DNA of 64,000 nucleotides, from the NCBI RefSeq assembly GCF_963583255.1, contig NC_084807.1, positions 5,994,872-6,058,871 of the forward strand, in the 5' to 3' direction. The notes below the pieces were generated by a model, which was given only the letters and a program-made list of their open reading frames with translations, ran no database searches and was not told the DNA's origin. Below are positions 35,971-47,744 of the stretch, one piece after another; the first letter of the stretch is position 1; every line of letters starts with the position of its first letter. The translations under genes and the position numbers were made by a program. Origin of the DNA: Pyrus communis (taxonomy: Eukaryota > Streptophyta > Magnoliopsida > Rosales > Rosaceae).

Positions 35971-36168
35971 GGATCAGGATCCTTTCCTAATCTAAGGATG
36001 AGGATCCTCATAAACAAGGGATGTGGGCTGTTGGATGAAAATTCAACGGTTATAATTATTATAACTTTAAAATGACTCTATGTTTGTAGCCGTTGAATTT
36101 TTATCCAATGGTCCACATACCTTGGTCATGAGGATTCTCATCCTTAGATTAGGAGATGATCCTGGTCC
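35971..36168. mobile_element. MITE, 198 bp, 9-bp TSD
   Basis: The ends GGATCAGGATCC and, inverted, GGACCAGGATCA begin arms of more than 40 bp (CCTAATCTAAGGATGAG in both). GCTCTTTAG flanks both sides (35962-35970 and 36169-36177). A 9-bp duplication with long arms suggests a Mutator-type non-autonomous element. Confidence 0.88.
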
Positions 36169-36420
36169 GCTCTTTAGTAATGCTAAACGGTTTAAATATT
36201 ATTTTATTAAAAATTAATTAGTGGTTGGTGTAGAATATTTTGTTAACGTGTAGAGACATACATGATACACTATGGATCATCAAATACGAGATGTGACACG
36301 ATAATAATTTAAGCATTGATAATGAATTAATATGTAAAATACTGAATTAACTTTTTCATACAAACAATACTGAGCAGATGGATTTGAATTCAAAACTTTG
36401 CTGCATGGGTAAATTCCTAG

Positions 36421-36647
36421 AGTTAATTTGGCAAGTGCTTTTAAATGACTAAAACTGATTTTAAATAAAATATTTTTGGAACCATATTTTAGTAAAAAGG
36501 CAAGTTAATTCTGAAAAAAACACTTGAAGTTTTTCATGTTAAAAGCATCAGTTATGTGCTTCTTACTGGAAGCACTTCAAGTGTTTTTGAAACCCAAAAA
36601 TATTTTCTCTAGAATCAATCATTTTAAGGCACTTGCCAAAATGAGCC
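36421..36647. mobile_element. Foldback MITE-like element
   Basis: Left TTTGGCAAGTGCTTTTAAATGA pairs with right TCATTTTAAGGCACTTGCCAAA. Inner TATTTTTGG and AAGTGCTTCC segments pair as well. The target duplication is unclear. It ends about 330 bp upstream of the MADS start. Confidence 0.6.
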
Positions 36648-36879
36648 CTCAATCATTTGCCAAAAAAACAGAAAAAAGAAAAATCCAACTATATATAAAG
36701 ATGCAGAGGATTAGAACTCACATATTCCAATTGAACTCCTGTACCTTAATACTCACCAGATCCTATACATAAATGTGCATAATAAATTCACATATCATCA
36801 CTTAGTCATCCATATCCAACCAACCCAAATCTATCTGGCTTTACATTTAAAGAAACCCTATAATTACATATTTCAACTC

Positions 36880-36887
36880 TATATATA
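36880..36887 (+). promoter_or_regulatory. TATA box of the MADS gene
   Basis: TATATATA lies 98 bp before the start codon at 36978. Confidence 0.55.
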
Positions 36888-36977
36888 CCTTATTTCAGGG
36901 AATGAACTACAAGAGGCCGCCTCAACCTCAAAATCATCTAATCCATTGTCTATTCCTTCAACAATCCCAAGCTCACC

Positions 36978-37448
36978 ATGACAAGAAAAAAAATTAAGCT
37001 TGCATACATAAGAGATGACGTTTCAAGAAAAGTCACCTTCAAGAAAAGGAAGAATGGGCTGATGAAGAAGGTAAAGGAACTTAGCATTCTTTGTGGAATT
37101 GATGTATCTGCTATCGTTTATAGCCAGTATGACACCAAACCAGATGTTGGTTCGTGCCGAGATGTAGCCCGACGAATTGTCACAAGGTTTAAGCAGATGC
37201 CGGAGAGGGACAAAAGCAGAAATATGCTGAATCAAGAGAGTTTTCTTAGGCAGCAGATACTTAAAGCTGAGGAGCAGTTGAAAAAACAAATTAAGGAAAA
37301 CCAAGAGAAGGAAATAATGGTACAATCTATGCGCGGGAGCCTCCCAGGTGACTGGTTGCAGAATTTGAGTGGTACGGATTTGAACGGCTTGTTGTTGTCG
37401 ATTGAGAAAAATATAGAAGCAATTGAGGAAGAAATGCAAGAGGCGTGA
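36978..37448 (+). CDS. Type I (M-gamma) MADS-box protein, AGL80-like, short
   Basis: This intronless frame encodes 156 aa. Residues 1-60 are a MADS domain, MTRKKIKLAYIRDDVSRKVT then FKKRKNGLMKKVKELSILCG with DVSAIVYS, matching the M-gamma group (AGL80/PHERES-like) that acts in female gametophyte and endosperm. After it, FKQMPERDKSRNMLNQESFL and a coiled coil (residues 85-118) fit the family. The usual PEVWPS after the domain is PDVGSC, and the protein stops soon after a final helix. It is on the short side of the family, although type I MADS genes vary widely. It may be functional or a trimmed duplicate. Confidence 0.85.
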   Translation: MTRKKIKLAYIRDDVSRKVTFKKRKNGLMKKVKELSILCGIDVSAIVYSQYDTKPDVGSCRDVARRIVTRFKQMPERDKSRNMLNQESFLRQQILKAEEQLKKQIKENQEKEIMVQSMRGSLPGDWLQNLSGTDLNGLLLSIEKNIEAIEEEMQEA

Positions 37449-37761
37449 CCATAAGCAACAATAATTAATGAGGTTGGAAGGGTAACGAAAAAGGGAGGAG
37501 AAATGATGGGGTATTAGGTTATATTAAAATAAATTTACCGCTCCACTATTTGGATTTTCATTATAATTTAATTCGAATATTATGTAGTGCAATGTCATAT
37601 CAAAATTGTCTTGAAGATCTTTACCCCCAAATAAAATAAAATAAAAGGAAAATTGTCTTGAACACAAAGCATTTAAATCTTAACCGTTAAAGTGGTACAT
37701 AAAGCATTTAAATCTTAACCGTTAAAGCGGTGGGTTTTATTTTTATTTTTATTTTTATTTT

Positions 37762-37922
37762 TTTAACAAAAAATATTATCTACATTAAGGAAGTGGAAGA
37801 GTGGGTTAAGCCTTACAATGATCTAGCAATAATGTGGTTCAATTCGTCTTTGGTGGAATTGAACCTACGACCTCTCACGTACCAATGAAGAGGAATACCA
37901 CTAGACCGTAGTACTAAGTGGC
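37762..37922 (-). mobile_element. SINE, best-preserved copy, with likely TSD
   Basis: The minus strand has a tRNA-like A box (TACGGTCTAGTGG, near 37910-37898) and B box GTAGGTTCAATTCC (37868-37855). Its 3' end carries TTTTTGTTAAAAAAATAAAA. AACCGTTAAAG (37717-37727) and AACCGCTAAGG (37923-37933) flank it and may be the target duplication. Confidence 0.8.
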
Positions 37923-38127
37923 AACCGCTAAGGTGTTCTATATATTTGATTTGTATGTCGACACTGTTGTTGGGTTTCTTAATTCCTCTGATTAAAAAAG
38001 GTTCATGGTTGCACTTAGTATCGCGGTTTCGGTTATAGGTTCAAATTTCGTGAACTACGAGTTCGAAATTTATTTATTTCCTATTCCTTAGTATAAAATA
38101 TATCGTTGTATAAAAAAAAGGGTGATG

Positions 38128-38436
38128 GTCACTACTTATTAGTCTTATGGTCTAGTGGAATTTTACTACATTTTATAAGAGGAAAACTAATAAAAAGAGC
38201 TTGAAAACTTTGAATTTTAACTATAAGGACAAAATAAAGGGTAAAGTGAATAGTACCAGAATTGACTTTTTAGTGTAAAAATGTGGTTTTTCGTTAAAGT
38301 AAATAGTACCGAGAGTTTTTCGTTAAAATTCTCTTTTATAAGAGGTCATAAGTTTGATTCCCGTTGATGGTTAGTTCAATACTGAATTATTATATATGCC
38401 TAGTCAATTGCGTGTTTAGCCAAATCCGTCACCCCT
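38128..38436 (+). mobile_element. SINE interrupted by a nested insertion
   Basis: An A box (TCTTATGGTCTAGTGG, 38142-38157) and a B box (AAGTTTGATTCCCG, 38350-38363) belong to one tRNA-like head, but 151 bp of another repeat lies between them. Without that insert the boxes would be about 45 bp apart, the normal spacing. The tail runs through TATATATGCCTAGTCAATTG. Confidence 0.75.
38183..38333. mobile_element. Nested 151-bp element, copy 2, with 12-bp direct flanks
   Basis: The element matches 35704-35862. It is flanked by TTTTATAAGAGG on both sides (38171-38182 and 38334-38345), and the SINE resumes directly after. The empty site can thus be read from the sequence itself. Confidence 0.88.
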
Positions 38437-38448
38437 AAATGTAAAAGA

Positions 38449-38575
38449 GTAGTGCTGCACTTATCTTCTATTTGTATCATCTCTCTAATAGAGTTAGGGT
38501 TCACCAACACATGTGGATTCTATCTTATTAGATAGATGATGCAAATAGATAGTATAATAACATTTTTGAATGTAA
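38449..38575. mobile_element. Short palindromic MITE-like repeat, copy 2
   Basis: The arms CTATTTGTATCATCTCTC and GATAGATGATGCAAATAGAT are inverted copies around GGTTCACCAACACATGTGG. The loop and inner arms match 4927-5040. Confidence 0.65.
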
Positions 38576-39699
38576 AATACTATTTGGATTCCATGTGCAT
38601 AATACTTGCGCACGCACAACGGAGCATTCCCCCTGCTAATATTAATATATCTTCATTGTATAAATTTCAACCAAAAATATCATGAATATGTTACTTGGTG
38701 CTCACACCGTTAATTTGTTTCATGCATAAATGACCTCCAATTTGAATGAATTTTTTTTATTTTTTATTTTTATTTTTATAGAGATAATCTTCAAATTAAG
38801 ATTAAAAAAAAAACAAAAGGCTCTGATTATAAAATTCATATAATGAAGATACATTATTTGCATGGGATTGGATGAGTGCATTTCGCGTGCTTCCCTTGTC
38901 AATGAAACAAGGACATATGAACATAAATTTACACATTTTTATTTCATTGGCAAAGGATACCACCATGACAGTGTACCCGTGTGATATAAATTCTTCTCCC
39001 CCAATAAGAGATGTTAGTATTATTCTTTACGGACCGGACCACGTATCTAATACAAGTAAGTTTCACATTTATAAGTGAGGTCTAAAAAACATTTTTCATT
39101 AAAGAATGAAATCATTTATCCTTGAATGCAATCTAGTTAAACACTTGCTAGCTAGTTAATCTTGCAAACTTTTAAAAACCTATATGACAATTAAGTAATT
39201 TGGGTTATTTAGTGCTAGAAAACCATAAGAAATATTTGAAACTCATTAGTATTAATTTTTGTTTCTTAAAATTTTTGTTAGAGGTGAAAGAAAGTGAGTG
39301 AGATTGAGAAGATTTGGTTTGGAAAGGGATTAAGTTGAATCCCTACCTGAACTAGCATGGTGGGTCAAAACTTAACTAAGAGATGGTACCGACATCATAT
39401 CATTCCCAGACATTATTCTTTAGAGGCCAACTAGATGGTAATCACAAGAGATGGTTGTGAAGGGATATCTCTACCCTCTCATTATTATTTTTTCTAGCCA
39501 ACATCATATTAATGTGAGGCGGGCTTGGTAATAGTGAGACTCCCATAACCCACTAGGAGGTTTTTTTTTGAAATCTCCTGAATTCCATCTTGAGGGATAT
39601 GAGATTTGCCAAAAATAGTGGGTGATGTCAACTGATTTAAAGGCCCGAATCGTTTGACTTAATTAATATTCAAACTAATTTATTTTTGTTATGTATTTA

Positions 39700-40410
39700 G
39701 ATATGGTTGGAAGCACACTTTCAAAGATACTCGACAAACATTGCCTAGGGGCAAAATGTCCCATCTTGGTACCGTAATGTCAAGATTCTCCTTAGATTGG
39801 AGAAGATTGCGTACATACTAGAGAAAGCTCCACCCACATACATCCTGACTCCAATGCCATTGAGGATGAGCGTGCTAAGTTTAACAAGCACATTGAGGAT
39901 GGCACACAAGCCAAGTGCTATTTGGTATCTACTATGAACGAGGAGCCGTAGCGACAACATGAGAACATGGACAATGATTTTTCCATCATACTCCATCTTA
40001 TGGAGTTATATGGTAAAGGGATTTGGCTCATGACTTCATCTTGCTTCTCTTTCTGATTTGTCCTCACTATTTGTTATGAACTAAAACATGAACAAGATGG
40101 AAAGTTCTCTCTCACAGTTACTAGACATATATTAGTAATCGTTGAGAAAACTATGAACAAAAGAATATTGTAGGGACTGTAGTTGTAGACCACAACAAGC
40201 CATCCTCTTTCAAGGCCAAGCCAAAAGGCAAAGGGAAGGCGAAGAAGAAGATGTCATCCACTCCCAAGGCCCAAGAAGGAGTGAAGAAGAAGGCAAAGAA
40301 ACCCAAGGTAACTTGCTTCCATGTGGAAGGACGAGCATTGGAAGATGAATTACAGGTCTTACCTCGCATCTCTCAAGGATAAGAAGGCAAAAGTTTGTTC
40401 TTATGTTCAA
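39700..40410 (+). pseudogene. Ty1/copia gag remnant
   Basis: In shifting frames the plus strand reads NVKILLRLEKIAYILEKAPP, then ERAKFNKHIEDG-like text, and QHENMDNDFSIILHLMELYG. A basic stretch KAKPKGKGKAKKKMSSTPKA and a decayed zinc knuckle (CFH, EHWKMN, YLASLKDKKAK) follow. This is the order of a copia gag. Stops and frameshifts break it. No LTR or RT was found next to it. Confidence 0.7.
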
Positions 40411-43089
40411 TTCTAATTGTTAGATATTATATTTAAACATTAGATATGAAATGCTAATCAATTATGCAATTGTGTGCGGGTGAGAGCAACAAGTAGAAGA
40501 TGGATATGCAAGGATCGATGAAGAATGAAGTAGGAGAGTTCGGCCTATATCTTTTTGCTACTACTAAGGAAGGCTTTATGATATAAACAGTCCTTAATTT
40601 TCTTAAATTTGTTAAAAAATTATTATGTGGCTTCATTTTTGGAAGACCCATTTTTGGTATCTATGTCAATATAATTAGTCTCTAATGTTAGAGTTAATTA
40701 TTTTTTTTTTAACTTATTGATGTTTAAACTAACCATGTTAATGTAATATGATGAATGCCTTCTACTGTATTTATTCCTTAAAGTAGTGTTACAAATTGAA
40801 TATTGTCTTGTTGTATTCCAATTGGAATACAAAGTAATCTATCACTTACATAATGTGACAACCAAACTTTGCATCTATCAATTAAAGATAGATCTCACAT
40901 GTTGGCCATAGATGGATAAGTTAACCATTGAATTTGGTTCCAATTGTCTACAAATGAGTTCTAATTGAATTAAGAAAGTCTAGAGATTTCTTTCTTGTAG
41001 AAAAGAAAGATCACATTATAATGAAGTGAATAGCACATAAGGAAATATTCCTTATATGGTTATAACTTACTTGAGCACTATCATCAAGATCACTCGATCT
41101 TGTTCAACTAGTAGTTTTTGAGCAACTAATTGGATATTCTTAAATTGTTTTAAAATGTCAAATGTGTTAGTAGTAACTAAACCAAGAAAAAGTGTCTGAA
41201 ATCTATAAAGAGTTTAAAAACTACTTTCATGATCCTTATAAAAGAATATGAACTTATTATATGATATCCAAAAGTGAATAACCGCTATGGGAATCACTTT
41301 GAGATATTACTAAAGCCAAGGATCAGAACCTTGAAAACTGTTTGAGGACTGCCTTCGAGAAAGAAATGAAATGTATGAACTCCATGTTAAATGAAAGGTT
41401 GATCGTATAATTAATTGTTAGCATGGTACAACAATGATGTCAAGGTCGAAGCAAAGTTTGTATAGAGTATACAAATGAACTATGTAATGATATTGAGGTT
41501 TTGGAAATAGCTTCGAATCGTGTTACAAATAAATGGGGTTCATCTTGAACCAATGATTGTCCAAACCATAAGGTCATTGGTAGTATATTGCAACAGAATG
41601 AGAGATAGCTCAAGCGATGGAATCAAGGTCTCACTTGTTCAAAGTAGAGAACATTATATGTTTTGGAAACATGTAATAGTAAGATCTTTTTCCACTCTTC
41701 CCTTTTCTTCTTTTCCCTTTTCTTTTTCAAGTTCCCCTTTTCTTCCTCTTTCTGGCTTATGTGGGCTATAGCAGCGGGGGGAGAAATATGCTTTTCAGGT
41801 AAGGAATTTGGGGATCAGATTTGATGTGATGCAGTGGTTCGATAGTAGATGGTGAAGTAGTGCATGAAGATGAGACAGTTGGTGTGCAAGGCACAATCAG
41901 CGGCGACAATTATCGGGACATGGGAGGGTTTGATCAGGCAGAAGCGGGTGCAGTCAAATCTTAACTTCAATTAAGGCAGCAGTCAAATCTTGACTTCAAT
42001 CAAAGCAGCAGTAGGTGCAGGTAACAACATCAACGGGTTCGATTAAGGGGCAATTGGCCTGAGAGTCTATTTGCAGTTTGCACAGAGTTCAGAGATAATC
42101 AGAGATGCGGCACACGATTGGATCTAGAACCACTTAGCCTCCCGCTGGATCGCCTAGATAGCGCCTAGGAGGCTGCCTAGTCCCTCCTCTTAGTGAACGT
42201 CTTGACCAAAATCGCCACGATCCGTCGCCACTCAATGCTTAGGCTACTTTGTAGAATACTAACACCGATATACTCGTGTGGTGAGATAACTAAACGACGA
42301 CGGAATTAATTAATGAGATTAACTAAGTGATATAATTAATTAAAAATTCTTAATTAATCATGAAAGCGATGAAACATCATTGTTGAGCTTAAAAGTAGTT
42401 CGGATTCTTTCGGGCCCATTGGGCCCAAACCCATTGGTTTTGACTTTAACCATAGGATGACTTAAAGTAAAAAAGGCTAAAACTAAGCCCGTCACAAGGG
42501 AGGGTCGGCTGTTTAGTGTGGTATTGAGAGAGAAAAATTCAATTTGATTGACTCACTTCTCTCTCCCCATAAAGGGGGAGTTAAAGGCAAAAGTTCATTG
42601 GGGGGTTTTTGTGTGTTTATTCTCACAAGAAAAGATAACAAACCTCCTCTTCCCATATACTAGAACTGGTCACCTAAGGAAGAAGATTGCCAGCCTTCTC
42701 TTCTTTTTTTGGTTATTCCCTCATCCACAACACTTGTGGGTGTGGATCTTTAGAGACCTTTTACTTTAGGGGCTAAAGGATAATCAAGAACATCCAAGTT
42801 CGTCAAGGTTTAGGAAGATGGGAGGAAGGAGTTCCAAGAGGAAAGGAGTTGGAGGTAGTTTATCGTTGGATTGAAGTCAAGATCCAAAGGTATAAAAATA
42901 ATCCTTCTCTTTGTTCTTCATTATAACTCTTTGATGCATCAAGTCTAAACCTATGCTTCTTGAAGAGGATTTGCATGATTGTTTGATTCATATGTTTTCG
43001 TTGCTTATGTATACAATTTTGGTTTGTACATGCTTACTAGTCAATATAAATCTCACTTAAATATTTATATTTCCCTTCACAAATAACCT
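40411..43089. other. Spacer with degraded retroelement-like DNA
   Basis: No intact gene was seen. A 29-bp tandem repeat (CAGTCAAATCTT.ACTTCAAT) lies at 41951-42008. The stretch 42280-42910 has the look of an LTR or leader and ends in AAAGGTATAAAAATAATCC. Its motif order resembles 10380-10990, but similarity is too weak to claim a family. Confidence 0.4.
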
Positions 43090-43097
43090 TAGTTTTA

Positions 43098-43224
43098 GGA
43101 GTGTGCTATCCACACACCCCTTGATAATTTTTGTCCGTTAATCTTCTTCAATTCATCCGATCCGACGACCGAAAATTAAAAGGATATGTGAGAAGTAAAA
43201 TGGGGTGTGTGGATATCACACCCC
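43098..43224. mobile_element. hAT-type MITE, 127 bp, 8-bp TSD
   Basis: Terminal arms GGAGTGTGCTATCCACACAC at left and the inverse of GTGTGTGGATATCACACCCC at right match with few changes over 23 bp. TAGTTTTA occurs on both sides (43090-43097 and 43225-43232), an 8-bp target duplication typical of hAT. Confidence 0.9.
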
Positions 43225-43239
43225 TAGTTTTAATTGAAT

Positions 43240-43460
43240 TAACTTGTCCGATGCACTAGCCAATGCATCGTGCAAATAGCCTTTGTGCGACGCATTAGTT
43301 GGTGCGTCATGCAAAAACACTTTGCACGACACGATTATTCCGTCGCACAAACACTCTTTGTGTGACGTATTGGTTGGTGCGTCACGCAAAGTGTGTTTGC
43401 CCAACGGAATAACCACGTCGCGGAAAGTGTTTTTGCTTGATGAATAAATGCGTCGGGCAA
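43240..43460. repeat. CACTA left subterminal repeats
   Basis: Units such as GCGACGCATTAGTTGGTGCG, with inverted GACGCA and TGCGTC halves, recur with variation about every 45-60 bp. The same style of GC-rich hairpin unit recurs at the right end of the element. Confidence 0.75.
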
Positions 43461-43604
43461 GTTGTTAAAATTTTGGCGGTCCAATTGAAAAAAAATAGGC
43501 GCTGTTTTTAAATTTTTTTTCCCAAATTACTCATAATGGAGGTGCAATTGGAAGAGTCCAGACACTACCCCCTCTCACTCGGTCTCTCTTCCCTCTCGCT
43601 CATC

Positions 43605-43795
43605 TCGCCCTCTCTCTCACTCTGTCTCGCTCTTCTCTCCCACTCCGTTAGATGAAGACAAAGACGAAGGAAGACGGCAGCCACTACACACCCATCTGCT
43701 CCTCCTCCGCTCCAAACTCCGTCAGAATTCTCACCGTTTCCTTGATTCTGAAGTCCCTTCACATCTATATCTCTCAATGTTTTGCTTTTTGTTTT
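43605..43795. repeat. Leader repeat 1, duplicated at 44655-44812
   Basis: CTCCGTTAGATGAAG, then CCCATCTGCTCCTCCTCCGC and CAATGTTTTGCT recur in the same order at 44655-44812 with about 10-15% difference. Each copy stands upstream of a captured gene fragment (PMP22 and BSK), like a duplicated 5' leader. Confidence 0.85.
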
Positions 43796-43886
43796 AATCA
43801 TTCAACATATGATAATTAGGGTTTTATTTGGTGAGTGTTAAAATGACCAATACGTTCTTCCACTTTTTTGTGACGAAGAAATTGTG

Positions 43887-44378
43887 ATGGGGTCAATTGC
43901 AAAGAAGAGGTTGCAGCGGTACTTGCTTCAGCTTCATCATCACCCAAAACCAAGGTCAAATTCTATGCCTTTTATCAAATTATCAATCTCACTTTTATTA
44001 CGGGATATCTTGATTTTCTCTGTTTTCTATATTAAAACCTATTTGGTTCCCGAGAAAGTTGAGGAAACCCCCAAAGATTGAATTTATTATTATTATTATT
44101 ATTTTGTATGTCTAGATTGCTTTCTCATCTGGGTTTTTTCAAAGATGATGTATTTTCAGCTCATATTCCTTAATTGTGATTAGTAGTTAATTGGTTTTTT
44201 GGGCTGAATAACATGAGTGTAACAAGTTGTTAATTGGGATTTTTTTTGGTGATCTTCATTTCGTTTGATATCCGAACAGGCAGTTATAGCGGTGGTTTTG
44301 TCAACGATCAGTGACATAGTGTCTCAGAAGCTCACCGGCATTCAGAAACTTCAGATAAGACGACTCCTTCTCAAAGTG
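43887..44378 (+). pseudogene. Captured PMP22 (Mpv17/PMP22 family) exons 1-2
   Basis: Exon 1 (43887-43954) reads MGSIAKKRLQRYLLQLHHHP and exon 2 (44280-44378) SDIVSQKLTGIQKLQIRRLL, with a GT-AG intron between. These match the N-terminus of plant 22-kDa peroxisomal membrane proteins. The join is out of phase by one base, so exon 1 has a small deletion. The following exons of the gene are absent. It cannot give a full protein but could yield chimeric transcripts. Confidence 0.85.
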
Positions 44379-44654
44379 GTAAGGTCCATTAGGATTCCAT
44401 ATTGACGATTTTATGAAAGTTTGTATCGGTGATATGTGTATGTGTGCATACTGTATATGAAAGAAAGAGTGATTTTTGAAAGTAGTAAAGTTGTTTTAAA
44501 CTCGTTGTTTGATCATTTGAACCTAATTTTATGCTTTTGTCAAAAAAGATGTCTACTAGCATTTGCTATGAAACTGAAGTGTTTGTAGATTCACTGTCTT
44601 GCAGATGTTCGATCATGCATTCTATTTGAGAAACCTTGTCAAACTAATTTCTCT

Positions 44655-44812
44655 CACACTCCGTTAGATGAAGCCAAAGATGAAGGAAGATAGCAGTCAC
44701 TACCCACCCATCTGCTTCTCCTCCGCTCCACCCTCCGTACGAATTCCTCTCCGTTTCCTCAATTCCGAAGGTCCCTTCATATCTCTCTCTCAATGTTTTG
44801 CTAGGTCCAGAT
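44655..44812. repeat. Leader repeat 2, upstream of the BSK fragment
   Basis: This is the second copy of the 43605-43795 leader in direct orientation, followed 200 bp later by the first BSK exon. A single segment was evidently duplicated during assembly of the transposon cargo. Confidence 0.85.
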
Positions 44813-45007
44813 TTCAATTTTAGTTTGTGTAATTAGATTTCAATTTCTAGAAATAGATTGCTGTAAAATTTATGGGGTAGTAGAATTTGGTATGCTGTAA
44901 AGTGTTTCTTGATATTATGAATTTCTGGAAATAGGTTGCTGTAAAATTTACAGATGTTCATTTTGTGAATTGGGTGTATGAATGATTTGTGGGTTTTGGT
45001 TTTACAG

Positions 45008-46197
<1,190 letters not shown>

Positions 46198-46472
46198 TAA
46201 ATTTAATGTGTGGCATCCACATTTTACAGCTAGTGTGTCCTACTTCTTTGCTTACTTATTCAACTTGTAATTGTTCGCTCAAAGTTGAAGTTAATTGATT
46301 ACAAATAATCTTTAGTGGATCTGTTTATACTAAACTTGAGTAGTTCAAAAATAAATGTTAAACAACGTGGTACTCCCTTTGTTTCATCTATAGTGGCTTT
46401 GTTTGATAGCTTATTTCAAAGTATTTGGTATGGTATTTATTACAGCTTGTGTATTCATTTCATGCCAACTAC

Positions 46473-47681
46473 TAGGGGTGGGTTGAAAAAACCGAAAACC
46501 GAAAACCAAAACGAACCGAGGCCGGAAAAAACCAAACCGAAACTACCAAACCGCTGGTTCGGTTTCGGTTTTTGAGGTTTGGAAACCGAACCGGACCGAA
46601 CCGAACCGAAAAAAAAATCATATATAAATACTAAAAAATACATGTTGCCGTCAGGGTTTGAACCCTTTCCCTGTGGGTTGGGGTTGGTTGTTGCAAGCCA
46701 ACTTGACTGTAGGTTTTGTGTTGTTATAATTGTACCAGTAATTTATTTATAGGTTTCTTATGTTTAAGGCTTTATAAAATTTCTTAACATTACAAACCCT
46801 ACCCATCTCACTCCGATTTCATTTCAGATCTCAAACACCTCTCTGTTCCGTCCGCTGCTTCCTCTTTGCCTTTGCTTCCTCTCTCTCTCTCTCTCTCTCC
46901 CTCTCTCTCTCCCTCCAAATCACTCTCTCTCCAGTCTTCTCCTATCCTCCTCGTGGATTCCTTCTTCCAAACCATGATTTTCCCTCGCCCTTTTCGAGAT
47001 CCGACAAAAAGAGGAATTGAAAGAGCTTGCGACGATCATGGCGATATCGCTGCAACAAAGGTTGTGGTTTTATTTATTTGTCAGTTCATAGGTTTTTAAT
47101 TGTATGGTTACCCATTTGAAATTTATGTAATTTAAGGTGAAAAAGTTTGTATTTTTCTCTGAATATGTTTTGGAATTTTCTAGATCTAATGTGGACTTGA
47201 CTATGAATTTGAATGTGGGCACTGGGCATGCGCTATTGAAGTCCGATTATGGTATTTAGAAGAACCCAATTGCTTTTTTTTTCTTTTTTTTTCGATTTGC
47301 ATCGATCAGTTAATTTGTTGAGTTGTTTCATGATTTTGTAAATTTTAAAGTTTTTGAATTTTGAATCCTGGCGATGTACATTTCTTTGAAGAATATATGT
47401 TTATGTATTTGCTTAACTTTTGAAAATTTGAATTCGTTCTGCTTGATCACAAGTAGTTGAATTACTTGAATATATTCAGGATTTTGAGGCTCTCAATTCT
47501 CTGATATATGAGAACTGGGAGGTTGATAGGTAGGTTCCTTCCATTTACATAATTTAAAAATAAAAATAAAAAACCGAAAAAAACCAAAACCGAACCGGAA
47601 AAAACCGAAATCGAAAAAAACCGAACTGAAAAAAATCGAAAAAAAAATGAACCAAACCGTTTTGAACCGAACCCAACCCTA
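46473..47681. mobile_element. Non-autonomous hAT element, 1.2 kb, perfect 8-bp TSD
   Basis: The ends TAGGGGTGGGTT (46473) and, inverted, TAGGGTTGGGTT (from 47681) are hAT termini. CCAACTAC flanks both sides (46465-46472 and 47682-47689). Subterminal AACCGAA or TTCGGTT repeats are dense at 46493-46612 and 47570-47680. No transposase is present. The interior has a CT-rich leader (46870-46925), a short frame beginning MIFPRPFRDP at 46974, and an exon-like block DFEALNSLIYENWEVDR (47480-47531) bounded by AG and GT. It is inserted inside the Pack-CACTA. Confidence 0.92.
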
Positions 47682-47744
47682 CCAACTACTCCATTTTGAT
47701 GATACAATTTACTTTGGATTTATAGCTTGTGTATATAAGGACAA

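Larger units (their letters stand above)
35027..36870. other. Spacer between LEA_1 and MADS genes, rich in small mobile elements
   Basis: It contains a TA microsatellite (35082-35097), A-runs (35409-35450), a SINE (35488-35661), a 160-bp dispersed repeat (35704-35862) and two foldback elements (35971-36168, 36421-36647). No protein-coding gene was recognised. Confidence 0.6.
37449..39699. other. Spacer rich in SINEs and small repeats
   Basis: It holds a 35-bp tandem duplication (AAAGCATTTAAATCTTAACC at 37666 and 37701), the SINE at 37762-37922, a possible further retroposon at 37998-38120 (GGTTCAAATTTC B-box-like, A-rich tail), the interrupted SINE at 38128-38436 and a MITE at 38449-38575. 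From 38576 to 39699 I see nothing recognisable. Confidence 0.55.

Noticed and set aside
43252..43262. GCACTAGCC as the left CACTA terminus
   Set aside because: The bases belong to a subterminal repeat unit (compare GCATTAGTTGG in the next unit), and the following sequence does not match the right end CACTAGTACGAAAAA.
43565..43801. Minus-strand arginine/glutamate-rich frame
   Set aside because: It is the complement of a CT-rich leader repeat inside the Pack-CACTA.
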